From contig NZ_AWUK01000034.1 of assembly GCF_000499205.1 (NCBI RefSeq), positions 124,001 through 188,000 on the forward strand: a DNA stretch of 64,000 nucleotides. Reading direction: 5' to 3'. This document shows positions 26,761 through 35,638 of this stretch, one piece after another. The notes beneath the pieces were generated by a model that saw only the letters and a program-made list of their open reading frames with translations, searched no databases and had not been told where the DNA came from. The first letter of the stretch is position 1. Each line of letters begins with the position of its first letter. The DNA comes from Paenibacillus sp. MAEPY2. Lineage in GTDB: Bacteria; Bacillota; Bacilli; Paenibacillales; Paenibacillaceae. A program made the position numbers and the translations under genes.

Positions 26761-27557
26761 AGGCGGTAGCCCACTCCTCTTACCGTTACTATATATTGAG
26801 GCGAAGCCGCGTTATCGCCAAGTTTTTTGCGCAAGCTTTTGATATGAACATCCACTACATTGCTTCCACCCGTAAAATCCGTCTCCCAAATATCGCTGAG
26901 CATCTCCTCACGAGAAATGACTGCACCTTTGGCGTCAATCAGCTTCAGCAGCAGATCATACTCTGTCTTGGTCAAATGAATACGGTCATTATTCCGGTGC
27001 ACGCTCATCCGCTCACGATCCAGCCATAAATCCTTGAAACCGATACGCTGTCCCTCCTGAGGCAGAAATCCGCGTTTCGGTGCTGCAGGACTATTGCCGA
27101 TCATGCGCTGCACACGATATAACGCCTCCTGCGGACGTGCCGGCCAAACCAGTAATTCCTCCTGAAGCATCGGGCCACTGGCACTGCCAATCATCTTCTC
27201 CCCCACCAAATACAGACAGGGTGTTGCATATTCAGCTTCACGGTTCAGTCGGCTGCTGATGCCGGCAAATGCATCGATGGTTCCAGCAACAGACAGGTCA
27301 TAGATTAACAGATCGAATACAAGCCGTTCATGCAAATCAGGCTCCCAGCGATGGAATACCAGCACATCGAAGCAGCTATCCGTTAGTGCCTTGACCAGTT
27401 CATGTACCTGACCCGGCATCGGACTGATCAGAATGACCCGTCTCGTGATCGGACAATTATCTACGAGGGGAGCTGGATCGGCAAGGGCAGGCTTGACCCG
27501 GATCGGCAAACGACGACCGGACAGGTTGATTTTTACTTGACCCGTTTGTTTCTGCAT
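26751..27557 (-). CDS. OmpR-type winged-helix regulator with atypical receiver
   Basis: 268 residues. The C-terminal 100 residues are a full OmpR/PhoB DNA-binding domain (TKTEYDLLLKLIDAKGAVISREEMLSDIW and VVDVHIKSLRKKLG...VRGVGYRL). The N-terminal region has a receiver-like pattern, but the paired acidic residues after strand 1 (RVILISP) and the conserved Lys after strand 5 (LLVWPARP) are missing; only a central Asp (LIYDLS) remains. No sensor kinase is adjacent. The ATG follows GGAGGTG and overlaps the PerR-like gene by 25 bases, so both are one transcript. Probably phosphorylation-independent. Confidence 0.85.
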   Translation of the reverse strand: MQKQTGQVKINLSGRRLPIRVKPALADPAPLVDNCPITRRVILISPMPGQVHELVKALTDSCFDVLVFHRWEPDLHERLVFDLLIYDLSVAGTIDAFAGISSRLNREAEYATPCLYLVGEKMIGSASGPMLQEELLVWPARPQEALYRVQRMIGNSPAAPKRGFLPQEGQRIGFKDLWLDRERMSVHRNNDRIHLTKTEYDLLLKLIDAKGAVISREEMLSDIWETDFTGGSNVVDVHIKSLRKKLGDNAASPQYIVTVRGVGYRLAD

Positions 27558-27928
27558 TCTGCGCAGACACCTCCAAAGACCACATGAGCGTGATCAATCG
27601 CATACCCGGTTTCCTCCGCAACTTGCTTCATCCATTGCGGAGGAACTTCCGTCATAACTTCATCCACCTTGCCGCATACTTCACACATAATATGTTGATG
27701 ATCGTCCATGCGGGCATCATAACGACTCGCCGTCTCGCCCAACTTGAGCTCTCGAATCAATTCTTTATCCGTCAAATATCGGAGCGAATTATATACTGTA
27801 CCATAAGCCAAATTATAACCTTGCTCCACCAGACGATTCATCACGTCTGCTGCGGTTGGATGGTCTTCGGAATGACGGACGACATCATAAACGGCTTGAC
27901 GCTGTATCGTCAGATTTAGAGTTCTCAC
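27533..27928 (-). CDS. perR: Fur-family regulator, PerR-like
   Basis: 131 residues from the GTG at 27928, 8 bases after AAAGGAG. N-terminal winged helix (TIQRQAVYDVVRHS, TVYNSLRYL) and C-terminal dimer domain with DDHQHIMCEVCGK and GVCAEC structural zinc cysteines. HPTAADV, SRYD and the HxH supply regulatory-metal ligands as in PerR. At the position of PerR Asp104 it appears to have Glu (CGKVDE), the Fur-type residue, so peroxide sensing is not certain. Position beside katA and a PerR-like box upstream favour PerR. Confidence 0.82.
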   Translation of the reverse strand: MRTLNLTIQRQAVYDVVRHSEDHPTAADVMNRLVEQGYNLAYGTVYNSLRYLTDKELIRELKLGETASRYDARMDDHQHIMCEVCGKVDEVMTEVPPQWMKQVAEETGYAIDHAHVVFGGVCAECRNKRVK

Positions 27929-28026
27929 CAGCAATTCTCCTTTATTTACTCATTCAATAGTATATAAGATGACACAGCAATCTACAGACTGCTATGATTC
28001 CCAGAAACATCAAAATCAATTTTGAT

Positions 28027-28041
28027 TTAGATTAAGTATAA
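28027..28041 (-). promoter_or_regulatory. PerR-like box upstream of the perR-like gene
   Basis: TTAGATTAAGTATAA, a 7-1-7 near-palindrome about 100 bases before the GTG start, suggests autoregulation. Next to it ATCAAAAT-CA-ATTTTGAT forms an 8-bp perfect dyad at about 28010-28026. Confidence 0.6.
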
Positions 28042-28202
28042 ATCTCATTGTATAATGAAGTCAATATCCGACTAATTTATTCATGAATTGCCATAGCCAA
28101 GCCTCTTCACAGCTCCCCCTCTCCTATTTGGGATATTATGGTTCGCTACCACACTGCTTTTCAGCTAAAATATAGTAATGTGCGCTAAAGGGGGGATGCT
28201 GG

Positions 28203-29327
28203 TTGCTAAGCACATTTTTCGTTAATGTCTGTGTCATGATTACGTTCATGTATGTGTCCGGAATCATCGCCAAATTCTATCGTATCCGTGTGCCCTTTCC
28301 CTCAATGCGTGTTCAGATGATCGGTGGTCTGCTGTTCGGGATCTATGGAACGGTACTGATGAATTATTCCTTTCCTTTGAATGAAACTACCATTGTAGAT
28401 TTGCGTCATTTGGCTATCGTCACAGCAGCCGTATATTTAGGAGGATTCGCTTCAGTCATCTCGGGACTCGTCATTTCCATCCTGCGTATTCTCATGTTTG
28501 GAATGTCATCCGCTGCTATCGATGCAGCCTTCGTCATGACAATCATCGGACTGTCCGGTGTATATTTCGCCTATGCTCCTTGGTCGAGATTAACCAAGAT
28601 TATTACCATGAACCTGCTGGGTATGACGCTGATCTTTGTCATTCTGATGCTCAATACTTCCAGCATGAATTCTTTAATGAAAGTATATCCATTACAGATA
28701 ACCATTTCCTTTGTCGGTGGAATCTTTATTTATTTCATCGCAGAATTCATTAATAAATCCAATGAAATGTTGTTCCTGCTGGAGCGAAAAGCTTCCACCG
28801 ACCATCTAACCAACCTAAGTAATCGCAGACAATTTGAGAAATCACTCGAGTTGGAACTGGAACGGGCACGTGAGACCAAGCAAAAACTATCCCTGTTGGT
28901 CATCGACATTGACCGGTTCAAAAAAGTAAATGACACCTTCGGCCATTCTTCAGGCGATGCAGTCTTGAAACAGCTCGGGCAATTGCTCATCAAGCATGCC
29001 CGCTCGGCCGATATCGTCTCTCGAAACGGAGGCGAAGAATTTGCTATTCTGTTGCTCGATTGTGGTCATCACCAGGCTATGGCGATTGCTGAGTCGATCA
29101 GGCAAGCGGTGGAGAAGTACCTCTTCGCTCTGCCGGATGGCAATACGATCCGGCTAACCATCTCGATCGGTGTTGCTGTGTTTCCGGATCACTGTGACGA
29201 CCGGGATGATAACGATTTCTTTGAACAGGCAGATCGTGCATTATATGAAGCCAAGAATACGGGCAGGAATCGAGTCTGTTCCATTCCACTGCGTTCCATC
29301 ACCCTTTCCGGCCCAAATTCAATCTAA
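28203..29327 (+). CDS. Membrane diguanylate cyclase (5TM-LYT plus GGDEF)
   Basis: 374 residues. Start is TTG at 28203, 7 bases after GGGGGG; the nearby ATG is out of frame. Residues 1-190 form five to six membrane spans of the 5TMR-LYT type (RVQMIGGLLFGIYGTV, AAVYLGGFASVISGLVI). Residues about 205-360 are a GGDEF domain with intact active site GGEEF and an upstream inhibitory I-site RSAD five residues before it. It should make cyclic di-GMP and be product-inhibited. Monocistronic with its own terminator. Confidence 0.92.
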   Translation: MLSTFFVNVCVMITFMYVSGIIAKFYRIRVPFPSMRVQMIGGLLFGIYGTVLMNYSFPLNETTIVDLRHLAIVTAAVYLGGFASVISGLVISILRILMFGMSSAAIDAAFVMTIIGLSGVYFAYAPWSRLTKIITMNLLGMTLIFVILMLNTSSMNSLMKVYPLQITISFVGGIFIYFIAEFINKSNEMLFLLERKASTDHLTNLSNRRQFEKSLELELERARETKQKLSLLVIDIDRFKKVNDTFGHSSGDAVLKQLGQLLIKHARSADIVSRNGGEEFAILLLDCGHHQAMAIAESIRQAVEKYLFALPDGNTIRLTISIGVAVFPDHCDDRDDNDFFEQADRALYEAKNTGRNRVCSIPLRSITLSGPNSI

Positions 29328-29340
29328 TTTCAAACGCAAA

Positions 29341-29387
29341 AGGGATGTCCCAGTAGCCATACAGGCTATCCGGGACATCCCTTTTTT
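29341..29387 (+). terminator. Terminator of the diguanylate cyclase gene
   Basis: AGGGATGTCCC/GGGACATCCC stem, then TTTTTT. The loop has a further AGCC/GGCT pairing. Confidence 0.9.
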
Positions 29388-29427
29388 CTTTATCAGCGCA
29401 AGAACAGCCTGAGTAGTTTAGCTTGCC

Positions 29428-30366
29428 TCAAGCTAATATTTGTTCGATTTCTTCAACGATTGCAGCATCCAGCTTCACCCCGGAAGCGGCTGCGTTTTCT
29501 TTCACCTGCTCGGGACGGCTTGCGCCTACAAGCGCACTGGACACGTTATTTTGGCGCAGAATCCACGCCAGAGCCAATTGACCGACCTTCAGATCCAGCT
29601 TGTCCGCCACTTCAATTAACTGACGAACCTTCGCGATCCGGTCACCGTTAATTTTCCCTTCATCCCAGCCCAGCTTTGCTGCCCGGCTATTCTCGGGGAT
29701 ATCAGATACCGAAGTGTATTTACCGGTTAAAAGCCCTTGTGCCAGTGGGGAATAGACCACCTGTCCAATTCCTTTGCGCTCGCCCAGCGGGATGATTTCA
29801 TTTTCGATATAACGGTCGAACATGTTGTACACCGGCTGGTTCACCACAATATGATCCAGCAGCAGGCGATCAGCGGTACCCAGCGCCGCTTCCATCTGTG
29901 CCGCCGTCCACTGACTAACACCTACGTAGAGCACTTTGCCTTGACGCACCAGATCGTCCAGTGCTCGCAGTGTCTCTTCAATCGGTGTTTCGGTATGATA
30001 GCGATGGCAATAATATATGTCTACATAATCAACACCCAGCCGCTGCAAGCTGGCTTCGCATTGTTCCTTAATATGTTTACGGGACAACCCTTGATCATTG
30101 GGACCGTCACCCATTTTGCCAAAAACCTTGGTTGCAAGCACATACGAATCACGGGAATACGCTTTCAACGTCTGCCCCAGCAGCTCTTCTGCTGCACCCC
30201 GCTCGTACACATTGGCTGTGTCAAAAAAGTTAATGCCTTCATCGAATGCGGCTTCAATTGATTTCACCGCGTTTTCACGTTCCACATACCCTCCGTATGT
30301 CAGCCAGCTACCCAGGCTGATCTCGCTTACCTTCAGTCCGCTTCCACCCAATCTACGGTATTCCAT
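29428..30366 (-). CDS. Aldo/keto reductase (K+ channel beta-like)
   Basis: 312 residues from the ATG at 30366, after GAGGAGG; a GTG at 30375 lies too close to that site. AKR tetrad is visible: D of FFDTANVY, Y54-like in the same segment, K in VLATKVFG and H in YYCHRYH. NADPH-dependent (beta/alpha)8 reductase, soluble. The RLGGSGLKVSEISLGSWLTYGG start and the KMGDGPN insertion resemble the Kv-beta/YhdN-like subgroup. Substrate unknown; single gene. Confidence 0.93.
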   Translation of the reverse strand: MEYRRLGGSGLKVSEISLGSWLTYGGYVERENAVKSIEAAFDEGINFFDTANVYERGAAEELLGQTLKAYSRDSYVLATKVFGKMGDGPNDQGLSRKHIKEQCEASLQRLGVDYVDIYYCHRYHTETPIEETLRALDDLVRQGKVLYVGVSQWTAAQMEAALGTADRLLLDHIVVNQPVYNMFDRYIENEIIPLGERKGIGQVVYSPLAQGLLTGKYTSVSDIPENSRAAKLGWDEGKINGDRIAKVRQLIEVADKLDLKVGQLALAWILRQNNVSSALVGASRPEQVKENAAASGVKLDAAIVEEIEQILA

Positions 30367-30484
30367 TGAATGCACATCCTCCTCTAAACTGATTAATGAT
30401 GAAGTTCCCTTTCTATTGTATCGTATTCAGCTCGGATTAAAAGGGCTTTGGAGCAGAATTTGGGAAATGGTTATGGATGAATAT

Positions 30485-30513
30485 TAAAAAGCTCTGCTGT
30501 AAAAGCGGAGCCA
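30485..30513 (-). terminator. Terminator of the GH5 gene
   Basis: GGCTCCGCT-TTTAC-AGCAGAGC on the minus strand followed by TTTTT. It lies about 57 bases after the stop. Confidence 0.8.
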
Positions 30514-30569
30514 TCATGCGGGTCACTACATTACGTTTCTTTTTTGTTTATGCGAGATCCTAGTCTGTC

Positions 30570-32216
30570 TCAGTTAGCTGTAACAATAAATTGTTCCCAT
30601 GCTCCGCCGACAACGTTACGATTGGCGTACAGCACACCCCCATTATTCAAATCCGCACTGACATATTTACCGTTCGCAACGGATTTGAAAGCAACCAGCC
30701 CCCCGCCCAGATCTTCACGGGTAAACTTCTCCCAAGTAGATGGATACGTGGCCGAGGCGATCAAACGCCCGCCGTTATTCAGATCAGCTTGCACATATTT
30801 AATGTTGCTCATCGACAGGAAGGATACCGTTCCATCCGAGTTCTGGATGATTTTGAACCGTTCCCAGTGTCCGGCAGTATCCCGATTTGCAACCAGCGAA
30901 TCCGACCCACCGTTCTCTGCGCTGACAAACGTACCGTTGGCATTGGCCTTCAGACTGGACCAGGTCTCTGTAAACGGAGCTGTTCCCGTATGTTTCTTGA
31001 CCACATTCTGAAATGTGGTATTAGAGGCAAAGTTCGCCGTGGTGAACTTGCTCCATTTGGAAGCAATCGTTGCCGCACTGTCCGTATTCAGGTTAGGTGC
31101 CGGGTTGTTGTTATTATTGTAATAACCCCAAGTCCCGCCCCCTTTGACCTTATAACTCCAGTTCGTCCACGAAGCATTCAGTGCATTCAGACCGGACAGC
31201 CACTTCTCGGTCAGATCATCCTGACCAAACGAGAATTCGCCAGCTAACACCGGAACATTCCAATTCTTCTGATAGGACGCCATATCCTTCAACCAGCGAT
31301 CCATCTCTGAATTGGTCAGATCCCAGTTGTTATAATCCGTGAATTGATAGTGATGCGTCTGATACATCACATTTGTCCAGCCATACGTCGTTGGCGGTGA
31401 AGCTGCCCACCAGTCGAAGAATGCCGCGATGATGATCATGTGATCCGCATCCTTGGCACGAACAGCTTTGTACATCCGGTCATAGAAATCCATCTTTTGC
31501 TTGATCTGAGCTGCATTTTCACCTATACCCATGGTTACGAGAGGTTCATTGAGCAGGTCATACGCGGCAACGGTTGGATTGCCTTTGTAACGTGTTGCCA
31601 TCCGTTCCCAGATCTGAATGGTCCAGTTCTGGTATGTAGCATTGGTCCACAGTTGGTTGGAATTCTCCTGACCGCAGGAATGCCACGGACAGGCTGCTCC
31701 TGGTGCCCCGTGCAGATCGAGAATCACATACAGGTTCCGTTTGCCCGCTTCATCAATAAGCCAATCGAGCTTGCGGAACGTAACCGAATCAGGTTTCATG
31801 ACACCACTGGTGTTCATAAAATCCTCCCAATAGATCGGCACACGCACAACGTTCATGCCCCAGTTCTTGATGTTATCCAGATCGCCAGCCTGAATCCAGT
31901 TGTCCTGATATCCATTGATCAGGCTCTGTGCACCCGATTCTCCAAAACGATTTGTCAAAGTACGTCGCAGTGTGTATTCATCTACCGCCCCGGATGGCGT
32001 CATCCATTCTTCCTGCAGCAGCCAGCCACCCAAATTGGTTCCACGCAGGTTTACCACGTTACCTGTACCCGAATTTTTGCGGACAACCGTCCCGTTAGCT
32101 TTCAGGAAATCCCCTGATCCAAAAGCCGCTTCGGCCTTCGAAGAACCTACGGCCGAAGCCAGCAGTCCGAGCAGCAGACAGCTGCACAATAGCATGATGG
32201 TGCTCTTCTTCAACAT
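30570..32216 (-). CDS. Secreted GH5 glucanase with C-terminal fascin-like domain
   Basis: 548 residues from the ATG at 32216 after GGGAGGCG. Signal peptide (1-31, ending SKAEA-A). GH5 barrel (about 40-400): RGTNLGGWLLQEEWM start as in exo-beta-1,3-glucanase-like members, acid/base Glu in DLLNEPL, nucleophile Glu in LAGEFSFG. Residues about 425-548 form a beta-trefoil of fascin-like repeats (NGTFVSAEN, NIKYVQADLNNGG, NGKYVSADLNNGG), a sugar-binding module. Acts outside the cell on beta-glucan. Divergent LacI-family gene with a cre-like site between suggests sugar control. Exact substrate unknown. Confidence 0.9.
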   Translation of the reverse strand: MLKKSTIMLLCSCLLLGLLASAVGSSKAEAAFGSGDFLKANGTVVRKNSGTGNVVNLRGTNLGGWLLQEEWMTPSGAVDEYTLRRTLTNRFGESGAQSLINGYQDNWIQAGDLDNIKNWGMNVVRVPIYWEDFMNTSGVMKPDSVTFRKLDWLIDEAGKRNLYVILDLHGAPGAACPWHSCGQENSNQLWTNATYQNWTIQIWERMATRYKGNPTVAAYDLLNEPLVTMGIGENAAQIKQKMDFYDRMYKAVRAKDADHMIIIAAFFDWWAASPPTTYGWTNVMYQTHHYQFTDYNNWDLTNSEMDRWLKDMASYQKNWNVPVLAGEFSFGQDDLTEKWLSGLNALNASWTNWSYKVKGGGTWGYYNNNNNPAPNLNTDSAATIASKWSKFTTANFASNTTFQNVVKKHTGTAPFTETWSSLKANANGTFVSAENGGSDSLVANRDTAGHWERFKIIQNSDGTVSFLSMSNIKYVQADLNNGGRLIASATYPSTWEKFTREDLGGGLVAFKSVANGKYVSADLNNGGVLYANRNVVGGAWEQFIVTAN

Positions 32217-32447
32217 AGTTGACGCCTCCCTTGAATGGTCATAGCTTGAAGTATGACTGAACCAGGATGCAGCACTCACGACGGGTAACATAATGCTATA
32301 GAAACAGCGGGTCTACAAGTGGCGAAATTCCTGGATGCACCGCTATTTATCGCAACGAAGGAGATTCATGAAATCGATTACATTAAATTGAATACAAACC
32401 CTCTATTCCTCCACTATCCCCAATTATTGCTTCAATCGGTTATATCT

Positions 32448-32461
32448 TGTAATCGTTTTCA
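32448..32461. promoter_or_regulatory. cre / LacI-family operator
   Basis: TGTAATCGTTTTCA fits the CcpA cre consensus TGWnAnCGnTnWCA at every fixed position. It lies between the divergent GH5 and LacI-family genes, about 60 bases before the LacI start. It may bind CcpA or the adjacent regulator itself. Apart from this site the 304-base gap shows no gene. Confidence 0.65.
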
Positions 32462-32520
32462 ATTGGAATTATAATGAATTTGAATGAATTGTCAATCACT
32501 TATTTGGAGTTGTGAACCAT

Positions 32521-33546
32521 ATGGATGTCAAAATCATTGATGTCGCTGCCATCGCAGGTGTATCCCCGGCAACCGTATCACGAGTTATTAATCAGCACAG
32601 CAAGGTTAGCACCAAAACCAAAGATAAGGTGATGCGCGCCATCGAGCAATTGGGATACCACCCCAACGCAGCAGCCAAGAATCTTCGTTCACAGAGAACC
32701 ATGACGATTGGCGTCATCGTTCCGGATATCAACAATTCCTACTATGCGGAAATAATCAAAGGCATTGAGAACATCGCCTACGCCCGCCATTACAAAGTCA
32801 TCATATGTGATGCCCATAACCTGAAAGAGCGAGAAGTCGATTATCTTAATTTGCTGCTGGACCGGACGATTGACGGTGTCATCATTATCACTCCCATGCT
32901 GGCGGATGAGGAATTATTCAATCTCGCGGACAAGGGGTACCGTATTGGCATCGTTGGCAAATATATTGAACATGATCAGATTCCTTGTATATATACTGAC
33001 AACGTGAAATTTTCCCAGGAAGTTGTTCAGCATCTGGTTGAGGCCGGACATCAAAATATCGTGTTCTTGAACGGTTACCCCGAAGCAATCGACAGCTATG
33101 AGCGGCTTGAAGGCTATTTGAAAGCCTTGCGCAATCATCAAATTCCATTTCGTCCCGAACTGATCGAGAATGGGAACTTCAACGAGGAAGGCGGGTACGA
33201 GGCCATCAAAAGACTGTTTAACAAAGGCCTGTCCTTCTCCGCGGTATATGCGGCCAATGATGAAATGGCCCTCGGCGTATATAAGGCATGCACAGAATAC
33301 GGAATACGTATTCCCGAGCAATTGGCTATCGTAGGTGTGGACAACAATCGAATCAGCAAATACATTCATCCTACGCTAAGTTCGGTGAACCAGCCCAAGT
33401 ATACGATGGGGGCCATTCTGATGGAGAAGATGATTGACATGATGAATACAAATGAATTTCAGGACAAACGTGTATTTAAAGTCGACTCGGAGCTGCTTGT
33501 TCGAGGATCGTCTTCCTTCCGAATAACAAATAAAGCGCACCCCTAA
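32521..33546 (+). CDS. LacI-family transcriptional regulator
   Basis: 341 residues from the ATG at 32521, 11 bases after TTTGGAG; a GTG at 32512 is too close to the site. N-terminal LacI helix-turn-helix with IDVAAIAGVSPATVSRVIN and hinge helix region YHPNAAAKNLRS, then the periplasmic-binding-type sugar domain (IGVIVPDINNSYYAEIIKGIE). Likely controls the divergent GH5 gene and itself through the operator at 32448. Effector unknown. Confidence 0.93.
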   Translation: MDVKIIDVAAIAGVSPATVSRVINQHSKVSTKTKDKVMRAIEQLGYHPNAAAKNLRSQRTMTIGVIVPDINNSYYAEIIKGIENIAYARHYKVIICDAHNLKEREVDYLNLLLDRTIDGVIIITPMLADEELFNLADKGYRIGIVGKYIEHDQIPCIYTDNVKFSQEVVQHLVEAGHQNIVFLNGYPEAIDSYERLEGYLKALRNHQIPFRPELIENGNFNEEGGYEAIKRLFNKGLSFSAVYAANDEMALGVYKACTEYGIRIPEQLAIVGVDNNRISKYIHPTLSSVNQPKYTMGAILMEKMIDMMNTNEFQDKRVFKVDSELLVRGSSSFRITNKAHP

Positions 33547-33555
33547 CAGGTGCGC
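33535..33555. terminator. Hairpin over the LacI-gene stop
   Basis: GCGCACC-7 bases-GGTGCGC; the stop TAA (33544-33546) lies in the loop. A T-rich stretch with TTTTTT comes about 18 bases later on plus, and CTTTATTTGTT directly on minus, so it could serve both convergent genes. Confidence 0.5.
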
Positions 33556-33582
33556 CTAATTTAATATACTTTTTTCATTTTC

Positions 33583-35220
33583 TTAATGCACAATGATGCT
33601 TAACGCATTCAACAATTCAGCCTGCTTCACCGGCTTGGTCAGGACCGCATCGAAGACTTCCGCTTCATGGGGATCGATATGCATACCATACGGAATCAGC
33701 ACAATGATCGGTGAATCGGTAACCAGGAGCTTTAGCTTGTGTACAAAATCCACAGCGCCGCCCTCCAGCAGTCCCATATCCACAACGGCTACATCAGGCT
33801 TAAAACCCTCCTCAATCCAGTTGTACGCCTCGGTTGTAACCGAGGTCATATGCACATCCATCTTCCATCTTCGCATCAGGGAGGAGGCCCCTTGCAAAAT
33901 GTCAGGATCCTTCGCAAGCAACACCTTTTTACCCCTCAGTCGGTGCTGAATATTGGCAAGCTGAGGCAGTTCCCAATGTTTGCGGAGCGGCAGGCAGATC
34001 TCGAATTCTGTTTCCTTGTCTCCCAGGCCGCGCACCTGAATACGGCCGTTCATAAGGATGGCAAGGTTCTGGCTGACCGCCAAACCGAGATTGGTTCCCA
34101 CCAGCTTCTGTGTACTTATATTTCCGTCCAAATTGTTAAATGATCTAAGCTTTTTGTCCGAAGACAGCATGCGACCGGTATACTTCACATGAAGTCGAAG
34201 CGTCCCCGTTTCCTCTGCATCTCCACCATCCACAGTTGCTGTAACCAACACTGATCCTGTCCGTGTTGAATCTATGGCATACTGAATGACATGGGCCAAT
34301 AGTTGTCCGATCTTGATTTCATCCCCGACGTAAACCTGAGATACATTCAGATTAAGGTTCAATCCCAGCTCAATGTTCTTGCTCAGCGCAAGTCCCGCAT
34401 AGAGATAAACGGTATTCTCGATCGTGGTTACCAGATCAAATGGATCATCGTGTACAACTGTTTTGCCTGCATCGTTGACGTTAAAACTCATCATGTTATT
34501 TAGCAGTGAGAGCAGAATGTTACCGCTGGTCTCAATCATATTCACATACTCTGTCTGCTCGTCCGACATATCCGGTGTACGCATCAGGTCCGTCAATCCC
34601 AAAATGCCGTTCAGCGGATTACGAATCTCGTGGCTCATCAGCGACAGCATCTGTGTCTTGGTCATTGCCTCGGATTCCGCACGTTCCTTCTCTGCCTGCA
34701 GCTGCTCCTGTAGTTGCTCCGAATCACTCAGCTTCTGCTCCTGGACCTGCAGTGTATCTTCCAGATCCACGACATACCCCAGGAAAACAGCCATAGCTTT
34801 CAGCGTCTTCATATCCGTTTCACTAATCACATAATCGGGATTGTCCATCAGACATATGGTGCCGAACGCTTCGCCTGACCTCCGCAGAATCGGAATGCCC
34901 ACAAAGAAACGATTGCCCAGTTCGCTCGTTACGTTCATCGATTCCGTAAGTGGATGTTCGCATGTATCCGTGATAACCATACTGCCTTCCTTATCTCTCA
35001 ATACCAGGCTGCAATATGAAGCTTCAAATGGAAGTGCACTGCCTTTGGCAATCAACTGTTCCTCTCGGTTAAAAGCCTCCATAATAACATTGGTCACGCC
35101 ATCATTCGTGGCAACAAAGATAGTGTTCACCTTTAATATGCCGCTTAACACGTCAACAATATGGGACGCGGCTTCCTGGATATTTTCATAGAAGCCTCTT
35201 GTAATGCTTACCGTTCCCAT
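33583..35220 (-). CDS. GAF-HisKA-HATPase-receiver hybrid sensor with degenerate ATPase
   Basis: 545 residues, soluble. GAF domain (about 10-150), a Gln/Glu-rich coiled coil (155-185), HisKA with intact H-box (SLMSHEIRNPLNGILGLT, about 192-209), HATPase-like domain (250-400), receiver domain (about 420-545) with phospho-acceptor Asp in VVDMG and Lys in LTKPVK. The N-box reads HVIQYAIDST instead of N...N, and no DxGxG G1 box is visible; only the GTNLGLAVSQNL G2-like segment remains. Kinase activity is therefore doubtful. GAGGGGTG precedes the ATG. Confidence 0.88.
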   Translation of the reverse strand: MGTVSITRGFYENIQEAASHIVDVLSGILKVNTIFVATNDGVTNVIMEAFNREEQLIAKGSALPFEASYCSLVLRDKEGSMVITDTCEHPLTESMNVTSELGNRFFVGIPILRRSGEAFGTICLMDNPDYVISETDMKTLKAMAVFLGYVVDLEDTLQVQEQKLSDSEQLQEQLQAEKERAESEAMTKTQMLSLMSHEIRNPLNGILGLTDLMRTPDMSDEQTEYVNMIETSGNILLSLLNNMMSFNVNDAGKTVVHDDPFDLVTTIENTVYLYAGLALSKNIELGLNLNLNVSQVYVGDEIKIGQLLAHVIQYAIDSTRTGSVLVTATVDGGDAEETGTLRLHVKYTGRMLSSDKKLRSFNNLDGNISTQKLVGTNLGLAVSQNLAILMNGRIQVRGLGDKETEFEICLPLRKHWELPQLANIQHRLRGKKVLLAKDPDILQGASSLMRRWKMDVHMTSVTTEAYNWIEEGFKPDVAVVDMGLLEGGAVDFVHKLKLLVTDSPIIVLIPYGMHIDPHEAEVFDAVLTKPVKQAELLNALSIIVH

Positions 35221-35584
35221 GACTCACCCCTCTTGTTTTAGCTGCATTTCAAATCCGTATTCCACATGATGATTCAATCGATTAACGAGGGTTCATATGT
35301 TCCGAAACAGCTGTCACAACCTATTCATATATGATTAACACTGTAGGAATCAAAGGGAAACATACCCGAATCCAATTTATTCCACGGACGGGAATCTGCT
35401 ATGGACGGTATGATTCGATGACAGTAAAGTTAAGCAACCGCTTCCCTGGCAGGTTTTCTGTCCTTATTTCTAGCTTCGTCAACTATACTTACACGGTAAT
35501 AGGAAATTATACGCTTACCCTCCGGCTTTGGAAACCTTTATCATACCAGAATAGAAAATCGCCACGTTCAACGCGCCCCACTTA

Positions 35585-35600
35585 TGTGACGATCATCACA
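35585..35600 (+). promoter_or_regulatory. Fnr/CRP-type box upstream of nrdD
   Basis: TGTGA-CGATCA-TCACA is a perfect Fnr/CRP-family palindrome. Its centre (35592.5) lies 41.5 bases before the start predicted from the -10 TATAAA at 35622-35627 (start about 35634), the classic class II activator position. Supports anaerobic activation by Fnr. Confidence 0.8.
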
Positions 35601-35606
35601 CCCAAA

Positions 35607-35622
35607 TAACAAGATATAGTTT
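35607..35622 (+). promoter_or_regulatory. Upstream NrdR-like box
   Basis: TAACAAGATATAGTTT matches the NrdR consensus ACACwATATATwGTGT at 12 of 16 positions. It is 32 bases upstream of the better box at 35639 and abuts the -10 element. Confidence 0.6.
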
Positions 35623-35638
35623 ATAAATGGATAAAGAA

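Noticed and set aside
35331..35609. 92-residue frame upstream of nrdD
   Set aside because: It has no ribosome site, ends inside the Fnr-controlled promoter region and shows no protein-like pattern.
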